Assembly (NCBI GenBank): GCA_022829145.1
Contig: CM040753.1
Span: forward strand, 10,671,884 to 10,735,883
DNA length: 64,000 bases
Direction of reading: 5' to 3'
Source: Albula goreensis
Lineage: Eukaryota; Chordata; Actinopteri; Albuliformes; Albulidae
Position numbers and translations under genes: made by a program. The first letter of the stretch is position 1. Each line of letters begins with the position of its first letter. Of this stretch, positions 46,627-58,100 are shown piece after piece. A model generated the notes under the pieces. The model did no database searches, was not told where the DNA came from, and worked only from the letters and a program-made list of their open reading frames with translations.

Positions 46627-48766
46627 ACAGTGTGTCTATCATCTGAAGTCAGCAGTCAGTCAGCATGACAGAGGGGAGGAATAACGATCCGGCTCCGCCT
46701 GTCAGCAGAAGAGATTCGCCTCGTAGGCCTGTGCTCTGTGGAGTGGACGTGCTGATGACATGAGGGTGCACATTCAATGATGGAGTGGTGACGCAGATCC
46801 ATGCTTGAAAAATCGTCCGCATCACTACCCAATAAATGATACTAGGAGAACAGGAGGGTTTTTGTAGACTGCAGCAAGCATACCAATGTGATCTTGAGTG
46901 TACTGTAGGAGGATACTTCAGATATAATCGTAAACAAAATGCAAGCTCTAAAGACATTCATAAACTCACAAATCGGACCATTCTGCAAATGGGATACTAG
47001 ACAAACACGGAGCAAAAAGCCACAAAAGCAAACAACAGTTTTGAATGAACTATTTTACAATGTATGCAACAAAGTCTTGCAAAGAAAGTGATTACACTAC
47101 TTTACTGCTAGCCAGTCACCCTGTACCTGTAATGAAATGAATGTGCTTGAACCTGATGGATGGTGTTGTACCTGTGCAAATGGCTTTGCTCTAGCAGCTT
47201 TGGGATTTGAAGATAACCCCTGCGGTTTATTGGACTGTTTACCATTGCCGCAGGAGACAACAGAAGAATGAGCTGTCAGCGTCCCACTTGACAGTTTTTA
47301 AGAGTCCGGAACATAAATTGACACACAGCCTCTCTGATGTTATCAATATATGACAGCTTGGGCAAAATGCATATTGTTTTTGCATAAATAGCCAGAGGAG
47401 CAGAATGATTCAGCAGCAGTAATTAAACCCTGTAAACAAAGTGTATGGGTGTTAGGAAATTTTGTGCGATAAAGTAAAATGTGACATTGAAGTTCATGTT
47501 TGCCCCAGCCTGATTGATATAATAATGAGATCATCAGTAATTTTAACATAAGCTTATCCATTTATGTTTAAAATAAAATAAAATATAACATAATATATTC
47601 CTTTTAACAGCCCTGATATATGTGTATTTTCATTCAATAAATAATAGCTAATTCAACAAGTATCTTGTTGTAACAAACAACTGCAATTGAAACAATACAA
47701 AGTAGCATTGCCTTTATTAAAACACATATAAATTATATTCCAATCATCATGAATCATGAATTTCAGTCTATCGTTATTGTATTTTGCATGGCAGATATCC
47801 TTTTTCCAGAAAACATCACATACTTTAATACACATGATTAATTTATACAACTGGAGATTTATTGAGGCAATTCCTATAAAGTATCTGACTTTACAAGAAC
47901 AGTACTTCACTGTGGATACAGCCCAGCAAACTTCTGAGTCTAGTTTCTGAAAGATTGTGCTACACAGCTGCCTAATTTTAATTAGTATGTTCTTATTAAC
48001 CTAACAACCATGAATTTACAAGTTTTGCAAGTTTAAAAATAGAATGTACTCACAGCTATAATTCTTTGCATGATAAGGACTGGGTCTTTGTTTAAATTAT
48101 GTCAATTGATAATGAACTAGTTACTATGTATATGTGAATTGACATTATATTGATATTGTATTTGTTGATATGTTCTTCCCACCCTAAACTCCACCAAACT
48201 ATTTAAAATTATCATACCTTCCACTGTTAAAAACTCAGATTGTAAAAATTGGACCATAGAGTGTGTCTTAGCACTTTTGCTAAAGAATAAAATTTTGCAA
48301 ACTGTTTACCATGAACTTTTTATTATACAAAAATGGCCATTTGATGCTAAGTATTCAGGTTGTTATGGCAGGCATGAGATTTTCAAGGATGTGAAGATCT
48401 CACTTGATAGAGATGAAAACCAAACTGTAGTCTCCCACTCCATACCTCACTAACCTTTGCTAAAAAGCAGGGGCACTTATTCCTATTGTACATAATAAAA
48501 AAATCACAACCCATAATTGACACAATATTTTCCCTCTGTTTACATTGTCTTCAGAGGCATCAAACTGTTTCCAGCAACTAAACATTTTTAATGTGATACA
48601 ATACCTTATTGTAAATAACAGCACAGCATGAAGACTGAAAGAAGTACAACCACATAATTGGAATTACCAGTAAATGTTTCAGAAATGCATGTCCATATTT
48701 ATAGAATGGATTTCTAAAACTCAGAGGGACACATCCTGTTTCAGATATATTGAAAAAAAGTAATAC

Positions 48767-48767
<1 letters not shown>
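46627..48767. other. Intergenic, no gene recognised
   Basis: AT-rich sequence with short unconserved frames only. No RNA gene or repeat family was recognised. Confidence 0.65.

Positions 48768-48836
<69 letters not shown>
48768..48836. repeat. (TAA)n microsatellite
   Basis: About 23 TAA units. The Tyr-repeat open frame on the minus strand across it is an artefact. Confidence 0.97.
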
Positions 48837-48839
<3 letters not shown>

Positions 48840-48989
48840 CCAACAGAATCAACACTGGAAAAAGAAGCCATTATCCTGTCTCATGCCATAAACAGATTTA
48901 AGGTCTGATTGCCCTTCAAGAACTAAACGCAGTGACATATCTGGTAGGCTATTAGCTTATTGCATCTGTGGCCCTTTCAGTTCGGAGAT

Positions 48990-49135
48990 CATGAAGCATC
49001 CGCTCAAATTCCCGTAAGTGATTCGACCATGTTCGGCCATTCCCGTGTAGTCTTCCGCCTCCATTTTGTCGTCTTGCGTGCCGTTGGCAGAGGAACTGTG
49101 CTGTAGATCACGTCGTAGCGACAGATTCTCCGGCA
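48990..49135 (+). promoter_or_regulatory. Probable ptbp2 core promoter and 5'UTR
   Basis: This stretch directly before the start codon has about a dozen CpG dinucleotides in ~150 bases, far more than the AT-rich desert before it, and has no TATA box. A CTCCATTTTGTC element at 49059-49070 resembles the CCATTTTG (YY1-like) sequences common near the start sites of housekeeping and RNA-binding-protein genes. The transcription start is inferred to lie near 49040-49070; the exact base cannot be read from sequence. Confidence 0.55.
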
Positions 49136-49143
49136 ATGGACGG
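49136..49143 (+). CDS. ptbp2: ptbp2 exon 1 (coding part)
   Basis: Only eight coding bases: ATG GAC GG, ending before the donor gtaggt. The split glycine codon completes with the C of exon 2 to give MDGIV, the conserved start of all PTB family proteins. The very short coding part means that no ORF search would find it; it was located by homology and phase. Confidence 0.87.
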
Positions 49144-52100
49144 GTAGGTGTTTAAATGTGTTCATTTACCAAATTTCTTAATAATGGCTTGAAATATCAT
49201 AAATGCAATGTCCATGGTTGTAGCTAGTTCACGCTGAAATTAACTGCATGATTAGCTAACTGGCTAGCAACCTGTTAGCTAGATAGCTAGCTAAGTGGCT
49301 AAAGCCTGTGGTAGCAAACTAGGGTAGCTGTAGATAGCTAACGTTAGCTTGAGTGGTACTTTTTCTGTGGACTGTTGCTTGTTGGCTAAATGTAGCTAAT
49401 GGTACCCACTTCTCACAAGGAAGTAGAGGGCTGACTTGAAGATCTTGAGTCACCACCATTATCCACAGTGGAACATAAAATAAGCAAATGCACATTTTCA
49501 GTTATTTCTATCTATTGCTAGCGAGGTAAATAGCTATACCATTAAGGAGCTGGCTAGCTGTACATCTAAGGTGCACCACCAGTTCACTGTTTTGTTTTTA
49601 TGATAGAGGTGTAAACCCTTTTTATTATGGCTCATATTTTCGTGCATAAATGGCAGTTTTTGTCTGGTTGAGTTTTAGCGAAATATCTACAGTAGTTAGT
49701 TAGCTAACATTAGCAGCAGTGTTTTAAACTGTCTACGATGTAGTCACTAGCTAGTTGGCACCAAGCTAAGGTTATTTAGCTAGCGACACCTCTTCCTTTT
49801 CCGGCAAGATGCATCTTCTCTGACTCTGCTTGTTTAGCCAAGCTAAGAGTGCTGCAGAGTTAGTTGTTAAAAATGACGATAAAATCGGTATGCTAGTCGT
49901 TGCAGTGGTTGCGCAAACTTATTTATTTCATTCATTGAAATATACATCCAATGTGCACGTGAGGCTTCAAACATACTTGGTCGTCGCTTGCCAGCTATTA
50001 CTTGTTAGCTAATTGGCTAGCTTCACTTACAAAGTTGAGCTTTTGGAACTGCAGGAGAAGGCCATATGGAGACGGGCCTGTGCGGGCATAGAGCCAGATT
50101 AGCTAGCTAGCAATCCGTTCCTCTAATGGGTTAATATAACGGCATTTCTAGTAGATAACTAACAACCATTGGCTAAAGACAGTGGTGAAGCTGTGTACTA
50201 GACCTAATTACCTACGGTGAACAGTGGATTCACATCTTGATAGTGCAAACTCCCGTCAAGTTATCAAAGAATTAATTTAGCAAGTTACCAGCGAGACTGT
50301 CCAGGAGCGAAAGGACCGCCTTTAAACTGCTAGCGAGAAACTTCGATTTGACACAAGCCTAGCAGCTATGACAGCTAGCTAAAGCTAACACACTTCAGTT
50401 AAGTTCTGCAATCATCGTCAGTCACTGAATTAGCTAGCAGTGGGTATGCGTGGACTGCTTAAATGGCTGCTTTAAAAGTTTGTTGACAAATTCTCAGAGG
50501 AAAGCATAGTTTGTTTGGTAACAGTCAGCATCAGGTATCCGTTGCCTGATTTATCAGCCAACTTGGCAAGCTAAAGCACCTTGAACGCTCACGGTGTTGT
50601 CATTTTGAGGACATTTGTACACAAGGGTTGGTAAGGGTATGTATTTCCACTTCTCTGTGGATAACATACCTAGAAAAGACTAATATTGTCCATATGTTTT
50701 TATGTTTCAGCATTGTCAGTGATGTTGCAGTTGGCGTGAAGGTGAGCATTCTCTTAAGATAACTTAGCGAATCACCAGCTGAAATAAAGTTGTTTATGAT
50801 TCTTTTTAAATTGAACAGTGTTTTCAAAACTGTGGTGTGTCTTTACACAGCAACTATGTAAATGAAAGAAATAAAATAATAATTATAAAATAGTCACTGA
50901 AAGGTTTAGAATCTTAAGACTGGCACATAATACACTCTTTGGAGCCTTTTTATTATCCTAGGATGTCACCAACATATTGGAAAGTAATGTTAAAGTAAAA
51001 AAGGTGGGAAAGAGACTCAAGCTGTAAAGCATTGGAAGTTTACCATCAGGTATAGTTGATCAATATTTAATGATGTGAAAGTGCCTCTCTCTTGATGACC
51101 GTATCAAATGATGCATGGGAGTGAAGAACACAATGCACAGAAAGAGGTCCTGGATATGAAAATGTTGAAGAGAATTAATGGACCTTGTTGCCAAATTTTT
51201 AATTTTGTGATTTGTACTGTATGGTAATTATGCTTGATTATTCAGTAAGACATGTTACTTTAACATGCATAACACATGTATTGCACAATAAATCACAGTA
51301 ACTTTTAGAGTTATTTCAAAAAGTTTGAAAATGGTTACAAAGAGAGCAAGCTGCAGTAAGGCAGATATTCTAGTAGTTTTCAAGAATATGATTTATCATG
51401 TCCTAATGCAAAATCATGTTCATTGGTTCCAACTGAATTATTTATTCTTGAGTGGCCAAAATGTATACTGCACATTTTTGGTATTGCAGGGCATTGTCTT
51501 GGGCAAACAGAACTCATAATAATCAAAGGAAGTATTTATCATTTTTACCCAGACAAAGGGCTAAGCCTGTTGATTCAAGGCAGGAACCATAAATGTGGCC
51601 TATGTGGCTCTCAAAGGTTTGTCACAAGTTGCACTGCATATATTTTTATTATGCATGAGTTAACTCGAGGACGCATTTCTTAAAAGTGTACCTAGAAATG
51701 TGATGGAATGCCATAGGGCAGATGTGTTACTTTTTGTATTCATTGTCATCAGCTCAGTTTTTGGAAGCCTGGATGCCTTAAGACTAGTCATCGAGTCATT
51801 TAAAATAAATAGCTGAAGGTAACAGGTATGTTGGTTCTAAAATTACATTGTACACCTGAAATGCTTCATTTGCAGAAATAGGAATCACATTGAGATTTCG
51901 TAGGGCTAGGTATATTTATAATTTTGTTGAAATTAACCTGATATTGAATATTTTGGAAATGCATTCGTAAAGTTTGAGGAAAGGAGATTGAATTCTTTGC
52001 TGTTTTGGAGAATTGTATGTGGATTATATATATATAAGTGTCAGGTCTGGAATGCGGTGTATGGATATTGGACTAGTTCTATCCAAAGGTGTCCGCTTCA

Positions 52101-55100
52101 GAATGTTGAGCGTTCATGTAACTGAATAACAAACCATGTGTGTCCAGCATAGTTCTTTTGAGAAATGTTTTCTGATGTAGAAGTTTGTAACTCAGTTTTT
52201 CACCAGTAACATAATTACTTTCAGTGCAAAATAGTGTTAACTTTTCTTCTCTGGGAAATGGTCTTGAAAACAGAGCTTTCTGTAATAACATTGGTCTTCT
52301 GTAGCCGCTATGCTACAGCTTGTTTGTTTTTATTAATATTTGATATCTCCTTTTTCAGGTTTGTTTTTTAAGGAACTTGGTTGCTAGTTTTATTTCCCAG
52401 CATACACTGGTTTAAGTTGTGAACAGTTTTTCGTCAGAGGCAGTGTTATTGCATTTAATTTATTTGTGGGATGTGGCCTTAAGGGGTTTGCATTCAATTT
52501 ATTGCGACCATAAAAACGTAAGCGATAAAGAACAATTTAGTGGAATTCACTCACAGACAAAACCAAGATGTCCTATCAGAAAGTTAGGTTTGTAATGGCT
52601 CCACGTTTTCCTTTCCACACATAAGTCACTTTTAGCGGCGCTCTGAGCATGTCGGTGACTGAGGCCCGGACAGCTCAGCGTCTTTGGGGAGAACAGAGGC
52701 TCCCGATGAAATTACACCATCTGACATCTTAGACTTGCAAGATTAAAACAACACAAAGGGTCCAACGCTGCGAGTGTTTTATGTTGTCGTTTCCTCAAAC
52801 TGTCTTGAGAGAGCTGTATTTCATCTGCTGTTACCGGGTAAAATGGTGTCTCTTCTTTGCAGAGAGGATCAGACGAACTGCTGTCTAGCAGTCTGTACAA
52901 CAGTCCAAGCTCTGGCATGACCAATATTGTCACTGGTAAGTCTGATGTGACTTTCTCCCATCAAGCAGTTAATGCTAGTCATTTGCCCTTCCCTATCATC
53001 AGTATTTGGAGGGAAAAAAAGAATTAATTTTTCCATGTTTATGGTTTCCTTTGAGACCACTCACCATTTCAGAATTAATGGAATAAGTACACTTCTTGTA
53101 TGGTCTCCTCTGAAAAGGAAAAAATGTATTCATTTTCCAAAGGAAAACATTTAAACATTCATCTTAGTTTGCAGGTAACCTTCTGCTGTTTCATAGGCAT
53201 GTTCCATATACTCAAGCATGTTCTTGAATCTATGACCACGTGTGCTGTTTATGTTAACATCGATATCTTCTGAATGTGGGATCTTACTCTAAAGGCCTGA
53301 TGAGTAAGAGTTTGTTTTTAATCTCTGTATAGGTGCAAGTTGATAGTGTTGTATGTAAAGCTTGTTGTTATGCTGGCTGGCTACCTGAATTGTAACAGGC
53401 TTCTCAGCTACCTGTCCTTAATTGCCATGTGTTCGGTGGACTTTATGAAGTTTGGTCCTTTAGGTAGATCCTTGATCTTATTTTAATAATAGTATACTGT
53501 GAGTAACTTTTCAATCTCACCATGTATCTGGAAATAAAGCAGAATTCATGATTTTATCAGTGGATCTGCTGTATATTAGAGACAGCATTTTGTAATCATA
53601 ACCATGTCTGAAATGTTTTCAAACATTATTTGTCAAGGATCTAAGGCAGGGGCTGCCATGTGGTGTTTTCTGCTTCAGCGCTTGTTTCCAGTGTAGTGAC
53701 ACAATACAATGTAAAAGAATAACTGTATGTCTTGTTGTTATGCCAGACGCATAAGTCTCATTACAAAATTGCACTTCACAAACATTGTCAGAATATATTT
53801 AGGATCAGACATACGTGCAGAGTTTGTAATCTGTGGACCAAAATATCAGACCAAAGGATGTCCAGTATAGTGCTGATGTACCAGTATCTTCCTGGGTGCT
53901 ATATTTATATACCGATTATGAAGCTGAACTTAAATTAAGGTAGACTTGAGAAGTGCACAGTGTAATGTAGCAGAATAATGATACATGAGAAACTGTAGCA
54001 ACTATGTGAACCAATGCTTCTTTCCCAGATGTCCTTTGTAGAAACTCATTTGCTGGGTAACCCCATTCCTAAAGATATCTACCAATTTAAATCAAATCCA
54101 GAATTCAAACTGGCAACATGCAATTCCGAAATAGCGCCTTTGCATTATCACAATAATGCACTAGGGGAAAGCCTAATCTGGATAACAATTTAAAGAAATG
54201 TTCCATAAATAGTAGCTCACTTTATTTGCATGCAGCTTGAGAGCAGCTGAAGTTATGCCAATTTCTGATAAGTTCCTCTAAATATACAAATTGTATGGAT
54301 GTGTGAAGTATTTTGAAGTTCTGGTTTTTTAATTCACAGCTAATGGAAATGATAGCAAAAAGCTAAGAGTAGAAGACAGAATGGACTGCCCCCCTTCCCG
54401 TGTCCTCCACATCCGAAAGCTTCCTAATGAAGTATCGGAGACGGAGGTTATCGCCCTGGGGCTACCTTTCGGGAAAGTCACCAATATCTTGACACTCAAA
54501 GGGAAAAATCAGGTGGGTGGGTTACCTATGAAATGCAGGCCTCATTTTTACTTTCATTTATACACGTTGCTTGATCAAATTCAGTGTGTGTATTCCATAC
54601 CTAAAGGCTGTGGAACGGGAAATTGTGGGTGTACTTGTTTGGTTGTACTCTACTGAATTTTAAATTTGAATCCACTCTTGATTTTCTCTTTAATCTTTTC
54701 TGGACTTCAAAAGTTATGTATTCCTTCTCAAAAGACAGTTTGAAAGAGGTCAAGATGAACCTCAGTGTAGTTGTGAAAAGTAAGTTTGTGATATTCATGG
54801 AAGTGCCAGGTACTACTCAAGGTAATTTGTCTTGCAGGCTTTCTTGGAGCTTGGTACTGAGGAGGCAGCAATGACAATGGTGAACTACTACACTGCTGTG
54901 ACCCCTCATGTTCGCAACGTGCCTGTTTTCATCCAGTACTCCAATCACAAAGAGCTGAAGACAGACAGTGCTGGAAACCAGGTGAGAATATTTTCACAGC
55001 TTGAGTGCAGTGTATGGGATGTAATGGCACATCAGCATCCAGATGAAGCAAAAATAGGACCCTTTAAACATGGATTTAGTGCAGCGTGAGGATATGCCTC

Positions 55101-58100
55101 ACAGTTGCCTGTTGAATCCAAAGACCAGCACCCCCACAGGATGGAATGAAATTGTTATGTGGTATAGCCACCCGTTTAAATAAATTGCTGAAAATCTCAT
55201 AAATTCAGGAAGTTTTAAGTATTTAAATTAAATAAGAATTATGCTATATTTCATGTATTTTATAAAAAATGAAGTTTCCATAATACATAGTAATTTCTCA
55301 TCACTGTCACCATAGTAACAAGGTTTGCATCAAAATCATTGTCATTTCATTTCAGGAAAAGCATTCTGTCATAAGGTTAAAAAAAAACATAAAGGGGCAC
55401 AGAATGGGGAAAGAGGAGGAGCTATTGTTTGTTTTGATCCAATAGCAATAGCTAAGGGAAATAGCAGGGATATAGTGGAGGCAGTGGGTGTAGGGTAACC
55501 CTGTAGAGTCACAGATCAGATACAAGTAGCCTACAAGAGGCATGAAATGGGTCCAATCATACGGCTTTTCCTGCTGTGATATAATGGGTGGTCCTTCTAT
55601 TGGTCAGGTGCACCTGTGCTCAAAAGGGGACATTTTTCAGTAATTACTGTTTGATTGCATTGCAGGCCTGTTGGGGTAAACTAGATAGCTTCACTTGGCC
55701 CATGTGTGTGTTTCCTTTCTGAAAGCGGGCTCAAGCTGTCCTTCAGGCTGTATCGGCTGTCCAAGCCGGAGGAACACCCACGTCAGGCACGACCGCCAGC
55801 GAGAGCGCGTTAACTCCCGCCCCAAGCCCTGTGCTCAGAATAATCATAGACAACATGTTCTACCCTGTTACTCTCGACGTCCTTCAGCAGGTCGGTGGAC
55901 ACTCTCTTCATCCCTTTAATCATTTTGTGTTCATTTGGTGATAATCAGGGTGCTCTGTCTGTGTGCAATAAAACAAGTCACAGACCTGTTTGTCATACCT
56001 CAGCCATAGCCCAGTTCCCAGCCCGCTGTCTGGTGTGAGAGTGTTATATTTTTCTAGTCGGGAGGAGGAGAGCATTTGAGTCACAGATGTACAACAAAGG
56101 AATTATTTTTCTCATTACATGGGCATTCTGTAAATTAAGCATGTTTTTTATGTTTTGTGAAGAAAATGCATTGGTTAACTGGTGTGTGTATTTCAGAGTG
56201 TCATTGCAATAAGTGACATGTCACCAGCCATGTGAGAATGCACAGTGGCCTTTAACTAGATGAATTTAAATTGGTGAAGGTCCTCTGCTGATGAGTTACT
56301 GCAGGGTCTGCAGCCATAGTGCTGTGGAACACCATCCAGAGTGGTGTGCATTATCATGTGGTGGGGAAATGTCATTGAGTATTGATATAGCTAATTGCCA
56401 AACATTAAACCCTTTATTTCCACAAAAGAACAGATTTAAAGACATCTCAAACAAGCTTGTTATTGTCCCATTCTTTAATGTTCATTATGTGTGATTTCAC
56501 TGCTGCCAGCTTAAGTGGAATTAACTAGTTTTCCTCTTCACACTTCCTGTAATCTCAGTTTTGCTGTAGCTCAGTTCTGTGAAAAGATCATTTTGTGTGC
56601 TTTCATCGTTAATAACGGTCTCTGCTCTCCCTTTTTTGTTGATAGATTTTTTCAAAGTTTGGAACGGTCATGAAAATCATCACATTCACAAAGAACAATC
56701 AGTTTCAAGCTTTGCTGCAATTTAACGATCCAGTGAATGCTCAGCAAGCTAAACTGGTGAGTGACCTCCAAGAAAACCCCAGGCATCTCTCGCTCATGCT
56801 CTCATGAATACTTCCTTTCTTCAGTTACGAAGAATCATCAAGGCAGTCATAATGACTACGTCCCTCCTCCTTTGTAGGCCTTGGACGGTCAGAACATTTA
56901 CAACGCCTGCTGTACGCTGCGCATTGACTTCTCCAAGCTGGTAAATCTAAACGTCAAGTACAACAACGACAAGAGCCGAGACTACACCAGGCCAGAGCTC
57001 CCAGCCGGGGATGGCCAACCTGCCGTTGACCCCTCAGTCGCCGCTGCCTTCAACAAAGACTCGTCCTCCCTGCTTGGTAAGTTGGAAGACCGAGGCTCTC
57101 TCACCCCCTCTAATGCCCCAACCGCCACATTTCCCCAGTCATCTGTGCTCGGGGACTCTCAGGTGTGACGGCCTATTGCATACTAACTTTTCTTTCTTCA
57201 TGGCTCTTTAACCAATCAAATTTTACATTATGGTCTTTTCCCTAAATTGCTCGGCACCTTTCACCACAACCCCATAACGTTTGGTGCACCCAGTACGTGT
57301 GTGTACCGGGGGCATTAAATGAACAAGAGTGTCTTCTGATGTGCTGAGGAAAATGTTGTAAAGAAGAAATTTTTTTTCTTTGCGAGGTTTAGCCAACAGA
57401 TCATACTGCCGAGGAGAGATGTAATGGACTGTTAGAAATGGAGATGAAGCAGCGGAGTGATGGGCAAAAAGAAGGAAGGAGAATATAATGGAATTTGGGT
57501 TGATTTATAGCCTGCTCCTTGCATGCCAGAGGAGCCTTAGGGGTAATTGGGCAAACGTTTAAACAGTCTTTAGGGGGACATAATGTAATGCTGATTGAGA
57601 ATTATACTTGGCCAGTGAATTTGTTTTCTTATACTATAATGTAGTAGGCTTAAAAAAGCTCCCTCTGTCAAAAGAATTTAATGTACACGTTTTCCTTAGG
57701 TACTCCATCTGGAATGGTAGCTCCCTATTCTAGTGGTGGAGGGTTTCCGTCTTCTCTTGGCTTTGCACAGGGTGGAGGTACCTATACTTCCATTATGATC
57801 TATTCTTTCTTTCTGTGGCTAACACCATTTCTATCATTTTGAAGAGCATAAGCAAGTGTAGCTTTGTTAATGAAGTAATTGTTCTTTGTTTTGTTTTTGT
57901 TTTTGTTTATTTTGTGAACTGCATTTCAAAATGTGTGCTGCACAGCTTTGCATCTTAGTGAGGTGTGCCCAAGCAGACACCGTAACTTTGAAACGCCTTT
58001 GGGGGGAATGTCTTAACAGTTGTAGGCTACTTTGGTACTTTGCACCTTTTGTTGTAGGTCCTTTTTTAGATGAACCAGGGTATTGGTATGGTTCAGATAC

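Noticed and set aside
57077-57168. Open extension of exon 8 into intron 8, giving about 30 extra residues.
   Set aside because: The residues do not match any PTB protein and exon 8 has a good GTAAGT donor. Intron retention is possible but not supported.
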